From: CBDDCX01 sp965226925
GTDB lineage: Bacteria; Gemmatimonadota; Gemmatimonadetes; Longimicrobiales; Gaopeijiaceae
Reading direction: 5' to 3'
Assembly: GCA_965226925.1 (NCBI GenBank)
Contig: CBDDEN010000008.1
Location: 124,001 to 188,000 of the forward strand
DNA: 64,000 bases
The translations under genes were made by a program, and so were the position numbers. This document shows positions 34,518 through 43,149 of the stretch, piece after piece. The notes under the pieces are model-generated. The model did no database searches, was not told the DNA's origin, and worked only from the letters and a program-made list of their open reading frames with translations. Numbering within the stretch: position 1 is the first letter of the stretch; every line of letters begins with the position of its first letter.

Positions 34518-35863
34518 TCATTCCCAGCATCGACCTCATGGCCGGCCGGGCGGTTCAACTCCGCCGGGGCCGCGAGCTGGTCCTGGAGGGGGGCGACCCG
34601 TTCGAGCGCCTGGAGGAGTTCTCGGTCGCGGGCGAGGTCGCGGTGGTGGACCTGGACGCGGCGCTGGGTAACGGATCCAATACCGACATCGTTCGCGAAA
34701 TGGTACGGCACGCACCGTGTCGGGTGGGTGGTGGCATCAGGGATCTCGACACGGCATTCGGTTGGTTGGACGCAGGGGCCGCCCGTGTCGTGATCGGCAC
34801 CGCCGCCTCCGTGGACTTCTGCTCGCGACTTCCGAGGGATCGCGTGGTGGCCGCGGTCGACGCCGAGGAGGGCACGGTCGTCGTGGAGGGATGGAGGACC
34901 ACGACCTCCTATCAGGTCATCGATCGCATCAAGGAGCTCGCGCCGGCCGTGGGAGGATTCCTCCTCACGCAGGTGGAGCACGAAGGGGGTATGTCCGGCT
35001 TCAGCATGGCGCTCGTCGAACAGGCGGTGGAGGCGGCGGGAGCGGCCCGGGTCACGGCGGCCGGAGGGATCGCAACGGTCGATGACATCGCGTCGCTGGA
35101 CCGGCTGGGCGTCGACGCGCAGGTCGGCATGGCATTGTACTCGGGACGCCTGACCTTGGGCGCTGCGGTCGCGGCCCCTCTGACCAAGGGGGTGGACGAC
35201 CGACTCTGGCCCACCGTGGTGTGCGATGAGTCCGGGGCGACCCTGGGGCTGGTGTGGAGCACACGTGAGAGCCTGGAGGCCGCGGTGTCGCAGCGACGGG
35301 GCATCTACTGGTCTCGTTCACGAAACACGCTCTGGACCAAAGGCGCGACTTCCGGGGCCACGCAGCAACTGCTGCGCGTCGACCTGGACTGCGACCGCGA
35401 CGCGCTTCGCTTCACGGTCCGCCAGCACGGGGACGGGTTTTGTCATACGGGGGAGCGCGCCTGTTGGCCGTCACGGTTCACGCTGGCCTCGCTGGGACGG
35501 GTCATCGCGGCGCGTCGGAACGAGATGTCGGACGGACCAGCGCGCCAATCGTCGACGCAAGCGGATACATCGGACTCGGAGAAGGGTCGATCGGAGTCGT
35601 TCCGCGACGTGTCGGGAACGGCACGGCTGCTGTCCGATCCGACGCTCATGAAGGCCAAACTGCTCGAGGAGGCGGCCGAGCTCTCCGAGGCCTCCGACCG
35701 GGCCTCCGCCACGCATGAGGCGGCCGACCTGATCTACTTCGCCCTGGTCGCGGGAGCGCGTCATGGCGTGACGCTCGAGGACATCCAAGACGAACTGGGA
35801 CGTCGCAATCGGCGCATCCGGCGCCGCCCGATGGTGGCCAAGCCCGAGGGAGGCGAAGGATGA
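34514..35863 (+). CDS. hisA: trifunctional HisA-HisI-HisE fusion
   Basis: 449 aa with three domains. HisA isomerase (1 to about 230): MIIPSIDLMAGRAVQLRRG, GGIRDLDTAFGWLDAGA, AVDAEEGTVVVEGW, GFLLTQVEHEGG. HisI cyclohydrolase (about 232-325): WPTVVCDESGATLGLVW, YWSRSRNTLWTKGATSG, then zinc and magnesium ligands in LDCDRDALRF and CHTGERACW. HisE pyrophosphohydrolase (about 360-435): LMKAKLLEEAAELSEA, THEAADLIYFALVAG. It would catalyse steps two, three and four of the pathway. HisIE fusions are common; joining HisA in front of them is unusual. Overlaps both neighbours by 4 bp. Confidence 0.9.
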   Translation: MIIPSIDLMAGRAVQLRRGRELVLEGGDPFERLEEFSVAGEVAVVDLDAALGNGSNTDIVREMVRHAPCRVGGGIRDLDTAFGWLDAGAARVVIGTAASVDFCSRLPRDRVVAAVDAEEGTVVVEGWRTTTSYQVIDRIKELAPAVGGFLLTQVEHEGGMSGFSMALVEQAVEAAGAARVTAAGGIATVDDIASLDRLGVDAQVGMALYSGRLTLGAAVAAPLTKGVDDRLWPTVVCDESGATLGLVWSTRESLEAAVSQRRGIYWSRSRNTLWTKGATSGATQQLLRVDLDCDRDALRFTVRQHGDGFCHTGERACWPSRFTLASLGRVIAARRNEMSDGPARQSSTQADTSDSEKGRSESFRDVSGTARLLSDPTLMKAKLLEEAAELSEASDRASATHEAADLIYFALVAGARHGVTLEDIQDELGRRNRRIRRRPMVAKPEGGEG

Positions 35864-37140
35864 GTGAGGGCCTCCTTCCTCGACGCACGCCCTCCGATTT
35901 CCTCTCGAAGGGGCGAGTAGGAATACCTCCCGAAATCCGGCGGGATGCCGAGGTCATCGTGGAACGGGTTCGGGACGGCGGCGAGGACGCTCTGCGCGAA
36001 TACGCGACCCGGTTCGGCGAGCGCGACCCGGAGGAGTCGTTGTACGTCACGCGCGATGAGCTGGCTCTCCACCTCGACGCGCTGGACCGTCCCGACCGCG
36101 CACGGCTGGAACGCATCGGGGAGCGCATCCGAAGCTTCGCCGAGGCCCAGCTCGGAACGCTGACCGGCCTCGACGTGCAGGTCCCAGGAGGAAGGATTGG
36201 GCACCAGGTCGATCCGGTGGGGACGGCCGGATGTTACGCTCCCGGTGGGCGTTACCCACTTCCGTCATCGGTCCTCATGACCGCCGTCACCGCACGGTCG
36301 GCCGGGGTCCGATCGGTCTGGGTCGCCAGCCCGCGCCCCGCTCCGATCACTCTCGCGGCCGCCGCCGTAGCCGACGCCGACGGGGTCTTGGCGGTCGGAG
36401 GGGCCCACGCGATCGCGGGCCTGGCATTCGGCGTCGGTCCGGTGCCGACGAGCGACGTTGTCGTCGGCCCGGGCAACCTGTACGTGACGGCGGCCAAGGC
36501 ACTCCTGTCGGGCGCGGTGGCGATCGACATGTTGGCCGGCCCGTCGGAGCTCGTGATCATTGCCGACGGATCGGCGGATCCCCGCTGGATCTCCGCGGAC
36601 CTCCTCGCCCAGGCGGAGCACGATCCCGAAGCCGTGCCGATTCTCGTCACCCTGGATCCGGACCTGATCCCCTCGGTGGAGGCCGCGCTCGCCGCCCAGC
36701 TCGCCGATCTCTCCACGGCCACCGTCGCTCGTGTCGCCCTCTCCAACGGAGGAGCGATCGCCTGCCGCGACATCGAAGAGGCCGCGCGAATCTCGGACGC
36801 CATCGCGCCGGAACACCTGCAGCTGTCACTCCAGGATGCCGATAGGCTCCTGCCCCACCTCCACCACTACGGAGCACTGTTCATCGGTGAGACGAGTGCG
36901 GAGGTATTCGGCGACTACGGTGTCGGGCCGAACCACGTGCTGCCCACGTCGGGCACGGCACGAGCCCGCGGAGGGCTCTCGGTCCTGGACTTCCTGCGAG
37001 TCCGGACCTGGATGCGCCTCGACGGATCGGGGCCATCCCGCGAGTTGGTGGAGGATTCCGCCTGGCTGGCTCGGCAGGAGGGGTTGGAGGCGCACGCGCG
37101 GGCGGCGGAGCTTCGGAAGGACTCACCCGGTACGCTATAA
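35860..37140 (+). CDS. hisD: histidinol dehydrogenase
   Basis: 426 aa, full length. NAD-dependent four-electron oxidation of histidinol to histidine, the last step. Visible ligands and catalytic residues: DMLAGPSELVIIAD, LLAQAEHDPEAVP (zinc Gln and His), IAPEHLQL (Glu-His pair), GDYGVGPNHVLPTSGTAR (Asp and substrate loop), GLEAHARAAELR (C-terminal His). The start overlaps the hisAIE stop by 4 bp. It is last in the histidine operon. A P1 peptidase follows after 25 bp with its own ribosome binding site and may be co-transcribed. Confidence 0.95.
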   Translation: MSEGLLPRRTPSDFLSKGRVGIPPEIRRDAEVIVERVRDGGEDALREYATRFGERDPEESLYVTRDELALHLDALDRPDRARLERIGERIRSFAEAQLGTLTGLDVQVPGGRIGHQVDPVGTAGCYAPGGRYPLPSSVLMTAVTARSAGVRSVWVASPRPAPITLAAAAVADADGVLAVGGAHAIAGLAFGVGPVPTSDVVVGPGNLYVTAAKALLSGAVAIDMLAGPSELVIIADGSADPRWISADLLAQAEHDPEAVPILVTLDPDLIPSVEAALAAQLADLSTATVARVALSNGGAIACRDIEEAARISDAIAPEHLQLSLQDADRLLPHLHHYGALFIGETSAEVFGDYGVGPNHVLPTSGTARARGGLSVLDFLRVRTWMRLDGSGPSRELVEDSAWLARQEGLEAHARAAELRKDSPGTL

Positions 37141-37165
37141 TTGTTGGATCCTCAAAGGAGACTTC

Positions 37166-38224
37166 ATGAAGCGATCGGCGGTGACGCTCGGGGCGGCCCT
37201 GCTCGGTGCCGCCCTCGCGGCGTCGGGGGCCCGGGCCCAGGACGGGTCGTGGGGCATCACGGCCGTGGAGGGCATCACGGTCGGGCACCACACGCTGAGC
37301 TCCAGGCCCACCGGCTGTACGGTGATCCTGACCGGTGAGGGCGCGGTCGGAGGCGTGGACGTTCGCGGTGGTGCTCCCGGCACGGTCGAGACCGACCTTC
37401 TCGACCCCGTGAACTCCGTCCAGGAGGTGCACGCCATCACACTCTCGGGCGGCAGCGCGTTCGGGCTGGCGGCGAGAGACGGCGTCATGCGGTTCCTGGA
37501 CGAGCGCGGTATCGGCTACCGGGTCGGCGCCAACGTCGTGCCTATCGTAGCCGGGGCGATCCTATACGACCTGTCCGTCGGCGACGACTCGAGCGTTCGC
37601 CCCGACGCGGAGTGCGGGTACCGGGCCGCCGCAGGAGCCACCTCCGATCGACCCGCCGAGGGATCCGTCGGGGCGGGTGCCGGTGCCACGGTCGGTAAGT
37701 CCCGCGGCATGGCTCGCGCGATGAAGGGCGGGATCGGCACGGCCTCGATCAGGCTGCAGGGTGGCCTCACGGTCGGGGCCATCGTCGCGGTCAACGCGGT
37801 GGGCGACGTCATCGACCCGGCCACCGGCCGCGTGGTCGCCGGAGTGCGCACGGCGGACGGCCGCGGCCTTGCCGACGCCCGAGTCCTGATAAGGGAGAAC
37901 CGTTCGTCGGACGAACCCCGGAGTGGTGCCAATACAACCATCGGAGTCGTCGCGACGAACGCGGAGCTCACGCAGTCCGAAGCCACAAAAGTGGCGCAGA
38001 TGGCGCAGGACGGCCTCGCAAGGGCGCTCTACCCCTCCCACACCCCGGGTGATGGGGACACGGTCTTCTCGTTGGCGACCGGCACGCTCGCCGGAGACGC
38101 CGCGGTCTCGACCGTCGGGACCCTGGCGGCGGACATGATGGCTGTGGCGATCCTGCGGGCCGTGCGAGCCGCGACGGGCGTCGAGGGGATTCCCTCCGTC
38201 TCCGACCTCGACGCGGCTCGATGA
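37166..38224 (+). CDS. secreted P1 (DmpA/S58) family peptidase
   Basis: 352 aa from ATG 37166, set by AAAGGAG five bases upstream and a signal peptide (LGAALLGAALAASGARAQ). The family is self-cleaving aminopeptidases of the Ntn-type fold (DmpA, BapA). Visible blocks: GITVGHHTLSSRPTGCTVIL, VDVRGGAPGTVETDLLDP, ITLSGGSAFGLAARDGV, and the processing site in SGANTTIGVVATNAEL, where the residue after Asn would be the new N-terminal nucleophile. It is exported, so it probably acts on peptides in the periplasm or outside. It follows hisD closely but has no obvious role in histidine synthesis. Confidence 0.85.
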   Translation: MKRSAVTLGAALLGAALAASGARAQDGSWGITAVEGITVGHHTLSSRPTGCTVILTGEGAVGGVDVRGGAPGTVETDLLDPVNSVQEVHAITLSGGSAFGLAARDGVMRFLDERGIGYRVGANVVPIVAGAILYDLSVGDDSSVRPDAECGYRAAAGATSDRPAEGSVGAGAGATVGKSRGMARAMKGGIGTASIRLQGGLTVGAIVAVNAVGDVIDPATGRVVAGVRTADGRGLADARVLIRENRSSDEPRSGANTTIGVVATNAELTQSEATKVAQMAQDGLARALYPSHTPGDGDTVFSLATGTLAGDAAVSTVGTLAADMMAVAILRAVRAATGVEGIPSVSDLDAAR

Positions 38225-38269
38225 CCTCGGATCGCGGCGAGACCGGGTGACCCCCGGTACCGCCGGCCG

Positions 38270-39655
38270 GTGAACCTCCACCTCGGACTCCTTCTCGGCT
38301 ACTCGGCCGGGCTCATCGGGCTCGGCCTGTGGATCGGGCGTCGGGTCGAGAGCAGCGGTGGGTTCTTCGTCGCCAACCGCCGTCTTGGCGCCGCGCTCAT
38401 TTTCGCCACGGTTCTCGCGGCCAACATCGGGGCCGGTAGCACCGTGGGCGCCGCCAGTCTGGGCTACCGCGACGGGGTCGCCGCCTGGTGGTGGGTCGGG
38501 AGCGCCGGATTGGGGACCCTCGTGCTCGCCTTTTGGATCGGCCCGCGTATCTGGCGAGTGGCGACCGCTCACGGCCTCTACACCGTCGGTGACTACCTCG
38601 AGCTGCGGTACGGACGCTCCGTACGGGCCACGATCACGGCCCTGTTGTGGCTCGGCGCCCCGACGGTGCTGGCGACTCAGCTCATCGCCATGGGCAAGAT
38701 CATCGAGTTCGTCGCCGGCGCGCCGTATTGGACGGGGGTCCTCATCGGCAGCGTGGTGATGACGGTCTACTTCACGGCGGGAGGCCTGCTGACCTCGGCC
38801 TGGGTCAACATGGTCCAGCTCGTCGTCCTGATCGTGGGGTTCGCCATCGCCATCCCGTGGGCCTTGGTCTCGGCCGGCGGATGGGGCACGGTACTCTCGG
38901 CGACATCCACGCCGGCCGACCTCACGACCTTCATGTCAAACGGTGGATCCGGGTGGATCCTTCTGGCGTTGGTGGCACCGAACTTCATGGTATCGCCCGG
39001 ACTCGTGCAGAAGGTATACGGCGCCGTAGACGAGACGGCGATCCGGGTCGGTCTGGGGGCAGCCGCACTGGCCCTCATGGTCTTTGCGTTCGTCCCGCCA
39101 CTGTTCGGGATGATCGCACACGTCTACGACCCCGCCCTAGCCGACCCGGATCACGCGTTGATGCTGGTGCTTACGGTCGGACTACCCACGCTTTTGGGGA
39201 GCCTTGCGCTCGCCGCCGTGTTCTCGGCCGAGATCAGCTCCGCCGACGCAGCGCTCTTCATGTTGGCCACGTCCCTCTCGCAGGATCTCTACAAGCGCTT
39301 CCTGCGACCCGACGCGAGCGACGCCCAAGTGCTCCAGGTCGCGCGGCTCGCGGCGGTCGGCGGAGGTATGGCGGGGGTGTTGATCGCCCTGGCCCTACCC
39401 TCGGTCATCGACACGCTCACCATCTTCTATGCGATCCTGGCGGTGTCGCTCTTCGTCCCGGTCGTGGCCGGTCTCTACGCACGGAGACCCGGTACTCCCG
39501 AGGCCCTGGCGGCCAGCGGGGTCGGCGTGGCGACCCTCATCACGGTGAGGCTGGCCGACTTCGCCGACCCGTCGCCGTGGCTCAACCCCGGCTTCCTGGG
39601 GCTGGTCGCCTCGGCGGCCGTCTTTGGGCTCGTCGTCCTGATGCGACGACCCTAG
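38270..39655 (+). CDS. sodium:solute symporter (SSS family)
   Basis: 461 aa from GTG 38270. About 12-13 membrane segments. Family features: GFFVANRRLGAALIFATVLA, NIGAGSTVGAASLGYRDG (sodium-site region), YTVGDYLELRYG, SAEISSADAALFMLATSLSQ and DLYKRF. It resembles proline/pantothenate-type symporters. The substrate is not predictable. The gene lies 45 bp after the P1 peptidase, so peptide hydrolysis and product uptake may be linked. Confidence 0.9.
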   Translation: MNLHLGLLLGYSAGLIGLGLWIGRRVESSGGFFVANRRLGAALIFATVLAANIGAGSTVGAASLGYRDGVAAWWWVGSAGLGTLVLAFWIGPRIWRVATAHGLYTVGDYLELRYGRSVRATITALLWLGAPTVLATQLIAMGKIIEFVAGAPYWTGVLIGSVVMTVYFTAGGLLTSAWVNMVQLVVLIVGFAIAIPWALVSAGGWGTVLSATSTPADLTTFMSNGGSGWILLALVAPNFMVSPGLVQKVYGAVDETAIRVGLGAAALALMVFAFVPPLFGMIAHVYDPALADPDHALMLVLTVGLPTLLGSLALAAVFSAEISSADAALFMLATSLSQDLYKRFLRPDASDAQVLQVARLAAVGGGMAGVLIALALPSVIDTLTIFYAILAVSLFVPVVAGLYARRPGTPEALAASGVGVATLITVRLADFADPSPWLNPGFLGLVASAAVFGLVVLMRRP

Positions 39656-39741
39656 CGCTTGGCCTCGTCCACGACCCTACGGCCCGCCCCTCGGCAACCA
39701 GCCGCTCGTACTCCTCCTGCGCCAGGGCACGCGGCCCGACC

Positions 39742-39984
39742 TCAGCACGACAGGCAGTTGTGGTTATTCTTCGCACCGAGGCTCTCGAGCAACTCGAGCG
39801 CCTCGGGGAACGGCTGGATTCTCTGCACCGGGCCGTTGGCCATGTCGGCGGTGGTCTGACCCCTCCGGCTGACCAACGTGACATCGGCTCCGTGCTCGAC
39901 CAGGTACCTGATCATCTCCACGTCGCCCCGGGCGGCGGCGTGATGGAGGGGCGAATAGCCGTTGTGGTCGCGGGCACCCGTCAA
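39742..39984 (-). pseudogene. ankyrin-repeat protein, C-terminal fragment
   Basis: 80 aa with one clear ankyrin repeat (NGYSPLHHAAARGDVEMIRY, LVEHGADVTL) and a C-terminal tail ending NNHNCLSC. The only start is a TTG at 39984. The open frame continues a little upstream but soon runs into the end of the creatininase-like gene, so the N-terminal repeats are missing. Probably the 3' remnant of a larger gene. Confidence 0.55.
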
Positions 39985-40007
39985 CGGAAAAGACGGTGTC
40001 CCATGAT

Positions 40008-40784
40008 CTAATGCCCCGATCCGCGCATCGCTGCGTGGATGGCCTTCACGGTGACCTTCGTGCGGAACTCCATCAGCTTGTGCCCGACCTCGAGCGCCGG
40101 GTGGATGGGGGCGATGCTCAAGCCGTTGATCGTGGCCTCACCCGCCGCGACACGCTGGTGGTACCGGACCGCTTCGGGGGACGACACCATCATCAGCGAC
40201 GTGGTATAGAAATCGTCGTGGTGCCCGTCATTGACGGTCTCCACGTATCCCAGCTCTTCCTCCATGTACTTGCCGACATCGGGGTAGTTGTAGAATTCGG
40301 GAATGAAGTAAGCGGTTGCTCCGCTTCCGGCCCAGCTCGCATTGAGCGCCGTAGCGGCCGCCTCCATGCCCCTCTGGTTCCCTCCGCTGTCCCCGATCAG
40401 GATGATGTCGGTAAAGCCCTGGCTCTTCAGGCTATTCCCGACGTCCTGCAGAACCATGATGAACGTCTCTTGCCGCAGGCTGAGAGTTCCCGGGTAAGAG
40501 ATGTTCTCGGGATCGCCCTCGGGCACGAGCTTCAGCACCGGCGTGCACAGGGCGTTGCCCAAGGCCCTGGCGATTGCGTCACACGCCCCCTGGAGCACGT
40601 AGTTGTGCTTTCCGTTGGCCAGATAGGGGCCGTTCTGCTCGACGCCGCCCGTCGGGATAATGGCAGTCGTCTTACCCGACGCGATCTCGTCTCGGACCTC
40701 GATCCATGTGAGCTCGTCGATCCACACCGAGTTGAGAGGGACTGTGAGAATGACCGCCGCGGCCGCGGTAAGTGCTTGCTTCAT
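40008..40784 (-). CDS. secreted creatininase-family amidohydrolase
   Basis: 258 aa from ATG 40784 (GGAGGG upstream, and the signal peptide MKQALTAAAAVILTVPLNS follows). The creatininase fold is recognised from ELTWIEVRDEIASGKTTAII, PTGGVEQNGPYLANGKHNYV (metal-binding Glu and His region), LVPEGDPENISYPGTLSL and GDSGGNQRGM. Family members are metal-dependent amidohydrolases acting on creatinine, formamides or cofactor intermediates. The natural substrate here is unknown. The signal peptide is unusual for the family and places it outside the cytoplasm. Confidence 0.8.
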   Translation of the reverse strand: MKQALTAAAAVILTVPLNSVWIDELTWIEVRDEIASGKTTAIIPTGGVEQNGPYLANGKHNYVLQGACDAIARALGNALCTPVLKLVPEGDPENISYPGTLSLRQETFIMVLQDVGNSLKSQGFTDIILIGDSGGNQRGMEAAATALNASWAGSGATAYFIPEFYNYPDVGKYMEEELGYVETVNDGHHDDFYTTSLMMVSSPEAVRYHQRVAAGEATINGLSIAPIHPALEVGHKLMEFRTKVTVKAIHAAMRGSGH

Positions 40785-40971
40785 GGTGCCCCCTCCCTCC
40801 CAAAGAACGAACGACGGGTCCACACGCCGGAAACCGAGGCCCCGACCCATCATGGCTCGAACACCCCCGACCTTCAGTCCGGCAAATTAGGGCAATAATA
40901 TACTTGCCACACCCATCATTCTCCCTTAGATTTGAGGTATCAAAGACACCCGAACACACAGCCAAAAGACC

Positions 40972-41934
40972 ATGGCCGACCAGACCAAAGCCCCCGAAAC
41001 TCTCCTCGAAGCCATCCGTTACTTCGCTGACGAAGACGTGGCTCACGCGTTCGTCGCCAACCTCCGCTGGCCCCACGGCGAACAGACCTGCCAGAAGTGT
41101 GGAAGCGTCGGCAAGCACTACTTTCTCAAGACCCGTCGCGTCTGGAAGTGCCGGGACTGCCGGAAGCAATTCTCCATCAAGGTCGGAACGATCTTCGAGG
41201 ATTCCCCGATCAAGCTGTCCCTGTGGCTGCCTGCTGTTTGGATGTTGGTGAACTGCAAGAACGGGATCTCGTCTTACGAGCTGGCCCGTGATCTCGGCGT
41301 CACGCAGAAGACCGCTTGGTTCATGCTCCACCGTATCCGGCTCGCCATAAAAGATGGCCTCTGGACGAAGATGGACGGTGAGGTCGAGGTCGATGAGACC
41401 TACGTAGGCGGCAAGTCCAAGAACATGCATATCGCCAAGCGGAAGCGCGTCATCAAGAGCACTGGCGGGCACGACAAGACCGCCGTCATGGGCCTCTTGG
41501 AGCGTCCCCGCAACTCTCCGCACTCCTTGGTCCGCACCACGGTCCTGCCGGACACCACGCAGCGCACCATGCAGGCCGAGGTCCGGGAGAACGTGAAGGC
41601 AGGGGCCGACCTGTTCACGGACCGGCACTGGGGTTACTACGGGCTCGACTCCGACTACATCCACGGAGTCATCGACCACGCTTCGGAGTACGTTAGGGGC
41701 AAGGTCCATACGAACGGAATCGAAAACTTCTGGTCCCTGCTCAAGCGTGCGATCCACGGGACGTATGTCTCGATTGAGCCGTTCCATGTCTTCCGCTACC
41801 TCGATGAGCAGACGTTCAGGTTCAACAACCGTGGCGACACCGACCGTGGCCGCTTCCTCCGTGCCGTGGCATCGGTCATCGACAAGCGCCTGACATATGA
41901 CGAATTGACCGGGAGGAACCTGAGGCCAGCATGA
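40972..41934 (+). CDS. IS1595-family (ISXO2-like) transposase
   Basis: 320 aa. N-terminal zinc ribbon (CQKCGSVGKHY and WKCRDCRKQFSIKVGTIF), helix-turn-helix-like segment (SSYELARDLGVTQKTAWFML), then a DDE-type core: VEVDETYVGGK, LFTDRHWGYYGL and GIENFWSLLKRAIHGTYVSI. Full length and undisturbed, and inside well-defined inverted repeats, so it is probably active. The stop overlaps the start of a small ORF (ATGA). Confidence 0.92.
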   Translation: MADQTKAPETLLEAIRYFADEDVAHAFVANLRWPHGEQTCQKCGSVGKHYFLKTRRVWKCRDCRKQFSIKVGTIFEDSPIKLSLWLPAVWMLVNCKNGISSYELARDLGVTQKTAWFMLHRIRLAIKDGLWTKMDGEVEVDETYVGGKSKNMHIAKRKRVIKSTGGHDKTAVMGLLERPRNSPHSLVRTTVLPDTTQRTMQAEVRENVKAGADLFTDRHWGYYGLDSDYIHGVIDHASEYVRGKVHTNGIENFWSLLKRAIHGTYVSIEPFHVFRYLDEQTFRFNNRGDTDRGRFLRAVASVIDKRLTYDELTGRNLRPA

Positions 41935-42095
41935 GCGAGAAAAAGAAGCCCACCCCCACCTCAGGCGGGGACCCAAGCCCCGAGCGGATCGTTGAGGGCC
42001 GCTCGGGGCTTGATCGGCTCGCCGAAGCCATGAAACGCATCCTCAAGGAGCCGAAGCCGGAAGTAAGGCAGCGAGATTCCCCAACAGCGCCTTAG
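41931..42095 (+). CDS. 54-aa transposon-encoded small protein
   Basis: Starts in the ATGA overlap with the transposase stop and begins MSEKKKPTPTSGGDPSPERI, with a helical middle (GLDRLAEAMKRILKEPKPEV). It is highly charged with no membrane segment. As I recall, small ORFs in this position occur in other IS1595-type elements. Its 3' end overlaps the convergent HEPN-type gene by 53 bp. Function unknown; a transposition accessory or an antitoxin-like partner is possible. Confidence 0.55.
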   Translation: MSEKKKPTPTSGGDPSPERIVEGRSGLDRLAEAMKRILKEPKPEVRQRDSPTAP

Positions 42096-42885
42096 AATTG
42101 GTGAGGATGTCCAGAGCCTCATGCTCGGCGTATTGGGCCCTCGGGTGCATCGTGTCGTTCCGCCAGGCGTCCTTGACGCTCTGCAAGTGAGCCAATGCCT
42201 CTTGGCGCCGCCCGATATACTCCTTCTCGGCAGGCGTACTGTTGGGTAGCCGTCTGATCTTACCCCTGCACGCATCTAGTAGGGTTTGCCAGTTCTTGTC
42301 GATTGGGACCGTGATCTGTAGGTCCGCAGCGAGTTCCTGTAGCCCAACCTCAAGCGCCCTCATGGTGTGATAGACTGCCGCCGTATATCGAGCTACGGAG
42401 AAGCACTTATACGCCTCTTCGAGGTCGTAGACAGTGCTGGGAAAGCGTTGACCGACCCCGAGACCGAACGGCTGTGGTTCATGAAAGTATGCCGCCCGTT
42501 CTTTCGGGATCTGTAGCACGAGTATCAACTTCAATTCGTCCTCTAGGCGCTCTTGTCTGGCACTGACCTTGTGGGCAACCGCCAATTCTGTGGGGAGTTC
42601 GCCTGGCCTCGATAATCCAACATCAAGTCTGTCAAGCAGCATTATCGTGAACCCTAGGTCGATTGGCTCTAGGGCCTCTCGGAGATCAGCAAGGTGCTCC
42701 CCAATAACTGCTGCCAACTCGCTACTGACTCGGACCTCGCCCCGCCTGGCTAGCTGGTTCGACATCCGGTCGAGTACTCCAGCGACACGGAACAGGTAGT
42801 TGGACTCAAAGATGCGCATCATTTCCCCCAGGCTGATCGCTGTGCCGGGGTACCAGTCTTTGGGTGCCTCCAGCAGAAGACTCAT
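42043..42885 (-). CDS. transposon passenger protein with HEPN-type R-x4-H motif
   Basis: 280 aa from ATG 42885. The N-terminal half is helical and unrecognised. The C-terminal third has the helical pattern of HEPN domains: YTAAVYHTMRALEVGLQELA, a middle helix, then SVKDAWRNDTMHPRAQY, where R-N-D-T-M-H fits the R-x4-6-H catalytic motif of HEPN ribonucleases. Base composition is visibly less GC-rich than in neighbours. It lies inside the IS1595-type inverted repeats, convergent with the transposase. It could be a toxin or anti-phage effector carried by the transposon, but similarity to non-toxic HEPN proteins is also possible. Confidence 0.65.
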   Translation of the reverse strand: MSLLLEAPKDWYPGTAISLGEMMRIFESNYLFRVAGVLDRMSNQLARRGEVRVSSELAAVIGEHLADLREALEPIDLGFTIMLLDRLDVGLSRPGELPTELAVAHKVSARQERLEDELKLILVLQIPKERAAYFHEPQPFGLGVGQRFPSTVYDLEEAYKCFSVARYTAAVYHTMRALEVGLQELAADLQITVPIDKNWQTLLDACRGKIRRLPNSTPAEKEYIGRRQEALAHLQSVKDAWRNDTMHPRAQYAEHEALDILTNSKALLGNLAALLPASAP

Positions 42886-42934
42886 GTTAAGCCTCCTGCG
42901 ATGGGTGCTCCAAGTATGTTGTTGCCCAAATTAG

Positions 42935-43149
42935 CGATCGAGCCGCGCCACCGCTAACAGTTCTTATTATTCTCGACGTACGGCCTTAGTCGCTCCCCTA
43001 ACCACTCCAACCCTCGGTTTCACGCATTGCGTTTGCCCTGCCTACCATAGAGCGTACATCATGCACTCGATTCTGCGGGCCCCTGCACGACGAGTTCCGC
43101 ACGTCGACGCGGCATAGCCACCGCGAACAGGAACTCTCTGGGGTACACG
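42935..43149. other. intergenic region after the transposon
   Basis: Relatively AT-rich sequence between the transposon and the amine oxidase gene. It presumably holds the promoter of the latter. No clear hairpin or operator is seen. Confidence 0.3.

Larger units (their letters stand above)
40883..42934. mobile_element. IS1595-family transposon with 8-bp target duplication and passenger gene
   Basis: The element spans 40891-42926 (2036 bp). Inverted repeats: left GGCAATAATATACTTG (40891-40906), right complement GGCAACAACATACTTG (42911-42926), 14 of 16 matching, with weaker matching further in. The direct repeat CAAATTAG lies immediately outside both ends (40883-40890 and 42927-42934), the 8-bp duplication expected for this family. 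Cargo: an ISXO2-like transposase, a 54-aa ORF overlapping its stop, and a convergent gene with a HEPN-type motif. The clean ends and intact genes indicate a recent insertion. Confidence 0.9.

Noticed and set aside
38647..40011. 454-aa open frame on the plus strand
   Set aside because: Shadow of the sodium:solute symporter in another frame; the translation is arginine-rich and lacks membrane segments.
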